Assembly: GCF_910592395.1 (NCBI RefSeq)
Contig: NC_088322.1
Span: forward strand, 5,577,431 to 5,641,430
Direction of reading: 5' to 3'
DNA length: 64,000 bases
Source of the DNA: Lineus longissimus
Lineage: Eukaryota; Nemertea; Pilidiophora; Heteronemertea; Lineidae
The notes under the pieces are model-generated. The model saw only the letters and a list, made by a program, of their open reading frames with translations, was not told the DNA's origin and did no database searches. Below, piece after piece: positions 54,760-64,000 of the stretch. A program made the translations under genes and the position numbers. How positions within the stretch are numbered: the first letter of the stretch is position 1; each line of letters starts with the position of its first letter.

Positions 54760-56248
54760 ATTGGCTAACCAACGATATCGACGGCGAGGTATCAAGTTCT
54801 ATTATACAAGATCTAAAACAACTCGAACTGAATTGACATTTGATGGCTACTGCCTTTTTACTACTTATTTTATTCCAACCCAATAAAAACGGAGCGCAAT
54901 GTATTTACACCACTGCCTTGCAAACAAGGTGTTAGAGTACATTTTGAAAATGGAATTTCTGATTTGATAATACCACTAAGAAATAAGATAGCACTGCTCA
55001 CAAAATATCGCCGATATTGCTTCTGCATGAGCCTCTGTAAATATTTAAATTTCCGCGGCTACCGGAAGCAACCAGAGATGTAACCATAGACGTTGTCCAT
55101 AATGTAGATGCCACATGCAGTTTTGGAGACGCTTATATTTCTTTTATTGTGCTAGTGAGTTATGCCTACATAACTACAGTACAATAATAAGTTTTCGACT
55201 GAGAAGGCCAGGGTCCATCTCTGTTTGACATATCGAGCATACTCAAGGTGTTTCCTTTGCAAATCTAAATGAAGACGAGGGCTTTTTGATGACATTCTCA
55301 ACGCATATTTTTTGAGAACTGGATAACCTTATGCTTAGGTTTGCAACACGAGCATAGAAGAGAAGCTGTTTTTCTCTTGTAAAACGAATACCATTACAAC
55401 TTGGTTAGGAATCGGATTACTAAAGCTAAATCAATATTTCTTTCTTGGCTTCTTGTTCCACTTTCGAGGTTTCATGGCCGGAATCTTCGCAACATTGGAC
55501 TTGATTTGTCGCTGAATACAATTGACATATTGACCTGTGCTCAGTAATTGTGCTCTTCAACTTGGCCGAGTAGGAAAGGTTTTAAAACAGAACAAATGTA
55601 TCTTATTCAAGATCCAGCTGAAGGATCTGTCGTGTCTTTTTCTAACAGAAAAACCTCTTGCCCTTCATGAATTGCGCATAAGAGAGCAAAAATAAATCCG
55701 TCTCATCCGTCGACTACGATATGCATGCGCAATTGTGGTACGGTAATTTGAAAAACGACTTCGTGATCTAACTGAGTTGTGTCTTACAAAAAACTGCGCC
55801 GTCTTCAAAGCTGCATCTCAATGAACTCTTTTCTCAAGAGTCAATAAAATTTAGGTTATTGTCTTAAGGGACCATCTCAGCAGTTGTTTTGTGATTTGAT
55901 TTGACGAAAACTAAGGGATTTATTTCAGCGATATTGATGAATAGATATATATTTTATGCCCATCACCACCAGTCCTCTTCAAATCAAGAGGTTGCAACAG
56001 GTTGATATTTCAAAAATGAAGTTGTGTGCCTAACTATGGTAATGAAGTGGTTCATCTGCTATGTTAGTTTGATATAGTATGTAGATTCGTTTATCAATAG
56101 CGTTCGAAGAAAGAGGAATAAAATGGAATTTTCAAAATTTTCGTCGGCGACTCTCTGACATATTCACGGATGTGAGACACAACCTCAAAACGAGGCAGGG
56201 TCAATACCTTGAATGCGGCGGCAGATCTCCCGCGTCCTCACACCGTCC
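54760..56248. other. No recognisable feature
   Basis: AT-rich sequence without coding potential; leads into the Penelope-like element. Confidence 0.3.
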
Positions 56249-57366
56249 GTAGTTGCGGTAGATATATGTCCGGAAGTTGGTATTAATTGGTACGATTAAG
56301 TTTGGCTCCCTTTGTTCTTATGTGGACCGCCTCCTTAACCTTTCTGTGCGCGTTGCGCGGCTCATGATCGATTATCCCTCTGAGTTTGGGGAACTGCTGA
56401 AAATGGTGGTCGACAACACCTTCATTCAATTTAATGAGGTCATCTATGAACAGACATTTGGTATGGCTATGGGCTACCCCCTTTCACCGGTACTCGCTAA
56501 CCTCTTCATGTAGGAGTTCGAAAGGAAAACTTTAGCTACTGCCCCTCACCCCCCCCCCCCTAAATGCTGGAGTACATGCGTAGATGATACTGGCGTCGTC
56601 AACAAGCAAGTTAACGAAGATGAACTGTTCGCTCACATCAACCAACAGCATGACAGCATAGCCTTCACTATCGAAAAGGAGCAGAACGGTGTGTTCCCTA
56701 TGTTGGACGTGCAGGTGTGTAGGGAACAGGAGGGAATTACCACCGATATCAATATGAAACCGACACATACAGACCACTACTTGCAATGGTCTTCAAATCA
56801 CCCAGTGCAAAACTCTCATGCATAGGGCTGACGCCCTCATTGAAAAAGAGCAACTCAGAAACGCGGAGAAGTCAAGGATCAGGGACGCTTCAAAGACCTG
56901 TGGCTATCCGGAGTGGGCTCTTAAGGAGGTTGAGCTGCCAGGTCGCAAGAAGCGCCAATGTTAAGAACCCGATGACAGAACAAAAAAAACCCGCTGGGTT
57001 TGTAGTGTTGCCTTACATACAGGGCACGACGGAGAGACTGAAACGTGTGTACGCGAAACATAACGCGACGTGTGGCGAGGAGTATGTGGGAGAGACCGAA
57101 TACTCGTTGAGTCAACGGACTGAGGAACATCAGAAGTCACTTGACTCTAATGATATGAAATCGGCCCTTAGCTGACACAAAGTCCAAATGGGAAACATGG
57201 TGTGTAGGGGCCCCCTCATTGACAATATCGAGATAATCGATCACGAGCCGCGCAACGCGCACAGAAAGGTTAAGGAGGCGGTCCACATAAGAACAAAGGA
57301 GCCAAACTTAATCGTACCGATGGATATCAACGTCCGGACATATATCTGCCGCAACTACGCTTGAAC
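56249..57366 (+). mobile_element. Penelope-like element with inverted terminal copy
   Basis: RT and GIY-YIG endonuclease remnants on the plus strand, preceded by an inverted copy (56249-56375) of the element's own 3' coding end (57233-57359), 127 bp each and nearly identical. Inverted or tandem partial copies at the ends are usual for Penelope-like insertions. Confidence 0.75.
56385..57363 (+). pseudogene. Penelope-like RT and GIY-YIG endonuclease
   Basis: RT part: FIQFNEVIYEQTFGMAMGYP, LSPVLANLFM, CVDDTGVV (catalytic VDD), FAHINQQHDSIAFTIEKEQN and PMLDVQV, ending KPTHTDHYLQWSSNHP. After frameshifts, the endonuclease part has CGEEYVGETEYSLSQRTEEH, the GIY-YIG domain in the Penelope form. The C-terminal tail (57190-57363) reads RNAHRKVKEAVHIRTKEPNL and ends near RTYICRNYA. 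A stop follows LANLFM and the C-tract 56549-56558 shifts the frame. The endonuclease would open the target. Confidence 0.75.
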
Positions 57367-57369
57367 CTA

Positions 57370-58633
57370 TACTCAGCTCTGGAATTTTCAATTATAGTCA
57401 AGCTGCAGTTACCAATGGTTATACAACATTATACACAACACTGATTTGCCTCCTGGTCACTAAATACGGATAGCGTTGATAAGAGGATCTCACCAAACTA
57501 AACTGTGAGAACATTTCAATGTATCTTGACACACAATGTTCCGAGATAGCAAATAAACAACTGATGACCGTCAAACAGATTGGAATATGATCATTGAAGG
57601 ATTCTGAGGGAGTGTTAGAAATCATAAGACATACTGTGGTATCATGTTCAGTTGCCCGGTCATACTCATCCTCTAAACTCCAGAGTGAGTCTATTTACAC
57701 CTGCAAATGGCTATCTGAGATGATCCACAGGTAATTCCGACTATTATTGTATGATAATGAATGAATGATAATATTAGTTATTCGTGGTGTTCAGTTACCT
57801 AAGACCTGAGACAGGTAACATGGGTTATACTGGATGACTTACATCAATCTTACCGACTGGTATCTGCTTTCGGCAAGGCTTGCCAGAGAAATGATGTTAA
57901 AACCTGACTCGTTATTTGTTACACTCAGTTTGATTCGCCCAAAGTCTTTGCTCTGAACGACTGCTGAATGTGGTTGGTTCGAGTGAGAACAGGTCGGACT
58001 CCTCCTGGGCTTTGGCAATCATTGTCAAGAGGCACTATTTCTGTCTGCCGGTCCAGCAAGTCAACTGCAAGGAAACTTGAATCCAGAGAGACAGATGAAC
58101 ATGACTCCAGAGAGACAGACCTATTTTTCACAAATGGGGGAGTAGCAGAACGCCTCCTGTAAAGGATTTGCAGTGAACCAGCAACAAGATAGACTTTGTG
58201 TTTGGTTCATACGCAGTACACTATCAATAAAGGATGGCGATGCAGGAAGAGAGGTACTGGTGAACTGGACATCATCATTTAACTGGCCCTATCCAGAAAT
58301 GTCCAAAGGATCTCTCTTATCGAGAAAATATCTAAGAAGATGAGGAATATGCTATTATAATAATGATGTATCCCTATGAAAAGCTGTGAGTGTATGCAAT
58401 GATGCTGGTGTGCTTTCTATCTTATGTCATCGAATCCCATGAAGAGGCTGTCAGCACAAGTATACATTAACACAAGATGGATTGGAGGCTCTAGTAAGAG
58501 CACTAGAAAGTACACTTTCACCAAGTCGAGTCAGGGGACATGGTAAAGTTTATATGCAGCACACATTTTGTCGATCCTGCATGATTTTTGTAATCGTATT
58601 GTATTTAGGTATAGTGTACCCTTAACCTATCCC
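57370..58633. other. No recognisable feature
   Basis: No gene recognised. A short repeat of CCAGAGAGACAGA occurs near 58083 and 58107. Confidence 0.3.
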
Positions 58634-59028
58634 TGTTAAGGCACAGGTAGACTGTATGCAGGACCAAGATGGGTACAGGTACGGTGCTGCATTGCCCGGG
58701 GCAATGCCTACGCACTGCGGTGGGCTACTGGCCTCCTGATTGGAGGCGTATTTGGTGCAGTAGCGCAATGCGCATGTTTTCTTGCTGCAGTGGCGCAATG
58801 CAGTCCATTCTCTGCAAACTGATTGGTTGGTTCCTGTGTATAGACTGTGACTCCCTTGACGGAGTGGGAGACAAGAGAGTTTCAGTGTAACCCCGTCAGG
58901 AGTAAACAATGTAAGGTACCGATTACGTATCCCATTCTCGTGTGGAGGTTTTTCCCTACAGATCCCGGAGTTAGTTCCCCCAGGACCGTAACCCCCATGG
59001 TAAGCTGCAGGGTCAACACAAGTTAACA
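58634..59028 (+). repeat. Predicted 5' LTR of a gag-bearing element
   Basis: 395 bp with ends TGTTAA...TTAACA, followed after one base by TGGTGGAGATTGC, a plausible primer-binding site, then a gag frame. No matching 3' LTR was seen in the window, so this rests on end structure and position only. Confidence 0.45.
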
Positions 59029-59082
59029 CTGGTGGAGATTGCAGCGGTTAGAGGAGGAACGGAAGCACGAGAAGGACCTTGA

Positions 59083-59740
59083 ATGTTTGGTTTTGGAGTG
59101 AGGACTCGAAAAACGTTACAACGAAATTTTGACGCTGTTTCAACGATTATCAGTCCAAGCATGACTACTTCGACCGAAGCTGCGGACAGAGCGGAACTAT
59201 TGATCGGTGAACTGGAAGAACTTCGAGTAGCTTCTGAATTGCAACGTGTTTCATTTGACAAATACCGGGAATCTGCCGAAGCACAGTCTCGAGATGAAGC
59301 GGATTCACTCGAAGGCATAAAAAACAATCTCACTAAAATCGAGCTAGGAAGTGGTTATAATTAACAAATTAAGAGACTTCTGGAAGACGTCGAAGTTCGC
59401 AGCTGAAGACTTTCGAGCGATCTCACGCACACCAAGGGGATTAAGGATAACCTTTTCAAACTTAAATGACTATGGTCTCTGAAACCAGACCATTTCAATG
59501 GCACAGGCGATGCAACTGCCTGCATAGAGAATTTCGAGCAATTCACGGCGCTGCTCAATTGGACTGACAAGGAACGGATAACTGGTTTTCCTCTGTTCTT
59601 GCGGGCAGTGGCTCTCTCTTGGTACCAGGGCTTTCCAACGGAAATGAAGGGCATTTGGGCGCATCTTACAGATGTGTTTGCAATACGTTACGAAAGGAAA
59701 AGGCCACAAATTGGTCAAGGCGCGAGAACTACAGAATAGG
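59083..59740 (+). pseudogene. LTR-retrotransposon gag
   Basis: The first frame (59083-59364) is a helical matrix-like segment (MTTSTEAADRAELLIGELEE). The second frame, from about 59487, has KPDHFNGTGDATACIENFEQ, FTALLNWTDKERITGFPLFL, RAVALSWYQGFPTEMKG and LTDVFAIRYERKRP, a clear Ty3/Gypsy-type capsid region. It is cut near 59740. Element B copy 2 begins about 110 bp further on. Confidence 0.65.
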
Positions 59741-59854
59741 AAACTCCTTCCGAGTTAGATAGCTAGAAAAATTACCCCGTGGGGATCGGTCAAATTGCAC
59801 ATCTCTTTATTCGATAAAAACATCACCCAACGGGTCGAAATTCTAAAAGGTAAT

Positions 59855-60430
59855 GTAAAATGGGGTATTTGTAGTCCCTTTTTCACCTATAACTTTGCTT
59901 ACGCATGAGATTTCCAGGCAGATTCACTAAAACCGGCACCTCTTCCACTTTTACAGCCTGTAATTCAGGACACTTAATCTAAAACAATGCCTCTGAGTCA
60001 CAATACTCGTGGTCAGGGGCTACAAATACCCCGTGGCCTTGGGGTATTTGTAGCCCTAGACTAAAATTTAAAATTGCATGTTTTTTTATGTATGAGAACT
60101 TTTTTTTTCGTTATTGTCGTTATTGGTAATAAAGCTTTCAATATTATTCCAATCTAGGTTGACGACGAGATTTTGCTGGTATCAAACGATATTTATTGAA
60201 TACATTAAGTGATGTTCGATGTAATCAATTACCAACAATTTCAACAAAATCGTCGCAAATCAGACTGATTTTAAACTGGTGTAAAAACACAAAGTTCTAT
60301 CTATCACCTCTGTGTAAGACAACAGCTTGTGATATTCTGAATTGACTGAAGGTCTTGTCGTGCGCCATTAAAAACTTTAGTTTCAGTTAATGGGTCATGT
60401 ATCAACCCCAACTATAGCTGGCACCACTTA
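59855..60430. mobile_element. Element B copy 2, truncated
   Basis: Starts GTAAAATGGGGTATTTGTAG. Closely follows 38178-38770, including the internal terminal-motif palindrome (60014-60053) and CAACGATATTTATTGAA. The right end is missing. Confidence 0.7.
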
Positions 60431-60439
60431 ATGAAATTT

Positions 60440-63230
60440 ACTTTGTTAGCTGCAATTTTGTACATTACTACACGTTATTTCATAAATGATGGCTGGCGTT
60501 TTTTTTGGACGGCGTTTGTTTCGCCAAATTTCTGTTTCAGGTCTCGTCGCGAGAAGGATCGCTGAGTTTTCACCTAAAATTGATTCACCAGATAGGCGTG
60601 ATTACATTCTTCTCAGTCTGGGTAAGGTTCCTTGCACAGGTTGGGCTATTGCGGTGACAAATCTGTATCGTATGCTTGTTGCTTTAAAGAGAAGTTTTGG
60701 AGTAGTACGTATCAACATCGAATATCCACCGGAGGTTCCATTCCAACAATATCTTCTGGCAAGAGTTTACCTGCTTACGCGGTCGCATATTGTTTTTCCA
60801 CATTTTTTCTAAGACCGCTCTTTTGATCAACAACACCAATATATTTGGGTTTTTTTGGGTAGAACAGTGAGACCTTCGGTAAGAGACATTTGGGCTGAGA
60901 CAGATAACTCTTTTTCGCCAAACATGCAACATGCAGGAAAGTTACTATGAACGTGGTCTCATTTAAATATGTCCTGACTTACTCAGTGAATGTTACCTCT
61001 CGGACAGGGTGGCTTTTACGACCCCAACCCATACATTATGAATTCGGTTTTGCCTTCCGTAATAATGCAAGGAAAGTAGAGGAACTTAGGCATCGCCATT
61101 TTATTTGTAATCAATGTATTTCTTATAAATTTGAATCCCAAAGGAATGGTCTTGGCCATGTGCCTTACAAATCGGCAGGTGAACAGCAATCGTTTAGATT
61201 TTTTTGGGGTGAAGTCATGGCTCCACGTTAAAGGCAAATCATCAGTTGCGCCCCAAAAATGATTGCATCATGAATGTACTTAGTTGGAGAATCTCATTTT
61301 TCAATTCTTGCAACCAAAACTTCGGGATTCGCTTTCCGGCGGATTCTGAGTTCTGAGTCGCGCAATGAAAGAATTCATTGGTTCATTTTCACTTTTTTCA
61401 TTTTTTTAAGGCCAATCTCCTCACTTTTGCGAATGTTCATTTGACTTCTTGAAAGCAGATCGACCATGTTACATTTGCATGGGCGATTTATTCTGTTTCG
61501 ATTATAAAATTACAATTTGGAAAACTGATGATAATACGAACTAGCTTTCTCCACTGCGTACGACGTTCTATCCAGCGTTTTCTGTATTCGGAATCAGGTT
61601 AAATTCCTTCTCTTCAGAAAACGAGTAACTTACAAGGTTATCGCGCCTTTGTTTGTTCCTTCATGTCAGCGGTAAATAGTAAGCCATTCATCAACAGAAG
61701 CATATATATTCGTTTAGAAGATCGTGTTAATGCTTATTGTAAGTAATTACTTGTCCTGGAAAACGGATGGTATCAGGATGAAGTTGTTTTGTGCTTTTGT
61801 ATGTTTATGTTATAATATCTTAGTCTTGTAAGTGTGTCTATCAGGGCCAAGTTATACAAGTATAGTGTTTCTGTGATTGTACCCCCTCCATTGTCTCATG
61901 AATGCTTAATTTTTAGGAACATCGTGACTCGTTCAGTGTAGTTTCAGTTTAGTGTAAGTTAATCGTTTAGTCTCCATCGAGATTTGGTGCTTCAATGGAG
62001 AAACATTGCACCGGTCCACGCTCATTTATATCATTATTACATTATCATAACTGTCATTATCATTTGTTTACCATTCAGCGCTTTGTTCTTAATTATGTTT
62101 TGTTTTTACTAGTACAGAATGCTTCTCTGCTTGCTAATCCAGGGCTTTTCAGGCCAACATATTCATCACATTCTTATAATTAGTTATATTTAGGCTGGTG
62201 CGCAAATTTTTAGTAGTAGAACCTTTTAGTGACCTTTTGACCTCCTGATACGTAACAGCAATGCTAATTTGCATATTCATGGCTTTATATGGTAGAGAAA
62301 TTCACTAAATAATTTTGAGTGGTAGATCATTGTTTTATGTTGGATTGCTTCTGAATTATGTCCAATTTTGTTTCCCCTACTCCAAAATTTTGCACCAAAA
62401 AAATCACGTCTTCCAGTCAAAAACATGCAATTTCCATATGATCATGAACGCACAGGCTGGTGCTTGCCATTCTTGGATTCTACAGACAATTTCCACTTCA
62501 GAAACACCTAGCCAAAATTGCGCACCCCAAATCATTAATGAAGTGGTCTTATCTCCAGGACTAATATGGCCGACAGGTGTCTGCAAACAAAATAAAAAAG
62601 TTGTCGGGCATATAATGACGAAGCACTGTGTTATATACATCTCTATAGTAACGTATAGGCTACTGACAACATGTAGGCACATCTTATTGCAATGCCTTCC
62701 AGCCAAACATTCGATTTATTGCACTGTAGTTAGTGTTTTTTTAAATTGTTATGATAAGGGTAGAGTTAACTTCCACTGATCATGTTGATGAAACAATTCT
62801 TATGAATGGTTCCAACTGATGCCATGAATGTTATGGTTGACCTTGGCCATCATACATGGATGTTTATATCGGTTGTATACCTATTCTATGTATCACTTTA
62901 TATTTTACTTGCGTTCGGAGTATCAACTGAGAATGAGCATTGTTACCTTTTAGTTTATGAAATAAATCGACACATACTCAGTATTGGTGTAGGAAGTGTT
63001 TATAATTAAAAGCCCAGGGCCAATAATAATGATAGTTATTCAGTCTTGGGATTGTTTCCAACTCGTGAAAAATTTATTTGAAGCTATGCATTTTCCGCTA
63101 AACAAATTGCAAAACAATAACGCCACTGTGTAATCAAAAGTATTTTGATTTCAGCCCATTTATTTATTACAAGTATCATAGACTATATTCGATCACCCGG
63201 TGCTATTCACAGTTATCACAAGGTTGACAT
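60440..63230. other. Unassigned sequence, ORF 62315-62779
   Basis: No recognised gene. The longest frame (154 codons, plus) has no domain, no good codon pattern and an open frame on the opposite strand too. It could be part of an unrecognised repeat. Confidence 0.25.
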
Positions 63231-63238
63231 CCCCCCGG

Positions 63239-63666
63239 AAAATCAAAATCCTGAACTCCGGGCATTAAGTGCCAAGTCCAGGTTCCTTGTCATCTGGTAT
63301 TCCTGAATTCAGAGTCCTTCAATCGTTTCCTCGCAATAATGGCTCTCCCATGGCATACCCGAATTGGGCAATATTCAACGGACGCTTACATTCGATTTAG
63401 AGATACTGGGCCTGCAACGGGCTGATTTCAAACAACACATCTCTGCTTGGGCGACGTGATGAAGCAAAAGATCGTAATCAAGCATGAACATCAAAAGCTT
63501 TTCACCTATTGCAGCCTATCGGACGGAACCTTTAATGTGAAACTTCAGCTATCATGTTCCCAAGATCCCTCCAAGACACTCTATCGAGGGACTCGGAATT
63601 CAGGAATACCGGACGACTCGGAACCTGGCACTTATTACTCGGAGTTCAGGATTTTGATTCTTCAGG
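63239..63666. mobile_element. MITE-like inverted repeat
   Basis: Arms of about 70 bp share TCAAAATCCTGAACTCCG, AAGTGCCA and GGTATTCCTGAATTC. Exact ends and duplication not resolved. Confidence 0.55.
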
Positions 63667-64000
63667 GTGGACAATGGGCCACATGAATAAAAACTAGCAT
63701 TTTCTTGAAAGCAGATCCTTCAAGTCGAGGCAGTATTTGCTATAAGTAGAAGATTATGCTTGTTTTCGTATAAATGATGTGGACCTTTCACTGCAAATGC
63801 TTTGCTCATAATCTTCTAGCACATGCTTGAAGGTCAGTCCCGATGTCATATTTCTTATGAATAGTCGGTGCTGGTCATCTATGTTATCTTGTTGTTATGG
63901 TATTGTCAGAAAGGAGTAAAGCATCCTGAACTTCAGGGCTTTTCACTTGGCACCTATAAATGACCAAGTTTTTTGTGTAATGTGTGTGGGAGAGGAGCAC

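Overview
This is a eukaryotic, animal-type nuclear window: AT-rich, with no dense coding or operons, splice-site-bounded exons, and a very high load of decayed transposons. Several families point to a marine invertebrate, probably a deuterostome (cephalochordate, hemichordate or echinoderm). These include two-gene Harbinger elements, a Gmr1-like Ty3/Gypsy remnant with integrase ahead of reverse transcriptase, Penelope-like sequences, a Tx1-like LINE, BEL/Pao and a tRNA-derived SINE. The species cannot be fixed from the sequence alone.

The one convincing host gene is on the minus strand between about 15.15 and 10.86 kb. It has a TATA/CRE/GC-box promoter, a non-coding first exon (15027-14908), an exon with a signal peptide and the start of a secreted peptide precursor (11735-11544), and a phase-matched third exon (10952-10861). 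Further exons must lie downstream. Residues 33-42 match the parathyroid hormone N-terminal pattern E-I-x-F/L-x-H-x-x-G-K with identical spacing, followed by GKR. It is the most interesting candidate in the window: a possible invertebrate PTH-like or amidated neuropeptide gene. Its introns carry a Harbinger element and a pogo remnant.

Layout: 0-10.6 kb is a cluster of Harbinger elements (ATT target duplications, Myb-like and DDE genes) around a broken gag. 10.6-15.2 kb is the peptide gene. 15.66-19.87 kb is a Ty3/Gypsy element with LTRs. 19.9-22.9 kb is a Tc1 fragment plus the Gmr1-like element. 22.9-29.4 kb is mostly unassigned sequence with MITEs and a pogo remnant. 29.4-36.9 kb holds nested elements (hAT-like MITE, PIF/ISL2EU-like transposon, pogo), a 340-bp insertion with a candidate hammerhead ribozyme, MITEs and a SINE. 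37-42 kb is unassigned apart from a 1.3-kb TIR element. 42-49.3 kb has a BEL/Pao gag remnant, a LINE fragment and a Tx1-like LINE. 49.6-52.9 kb is a pogo-type element with intact ends and TA duplication, carrying four nested insertions. 54.6 kb is a 175-bp TTG microsatellite. 56.2-57.4 kb is a Penelope-like element. 58.6-59.7 kb is an LTR with gag. The last 4 kb is largely unassigned.

The window reads as an insertion graveyard. Nested target-site duplications give a relative order of events: pogo first, then hAT-like MITE, then PIF-like. Almost every transposon gene is frameshifted or internally deleted.
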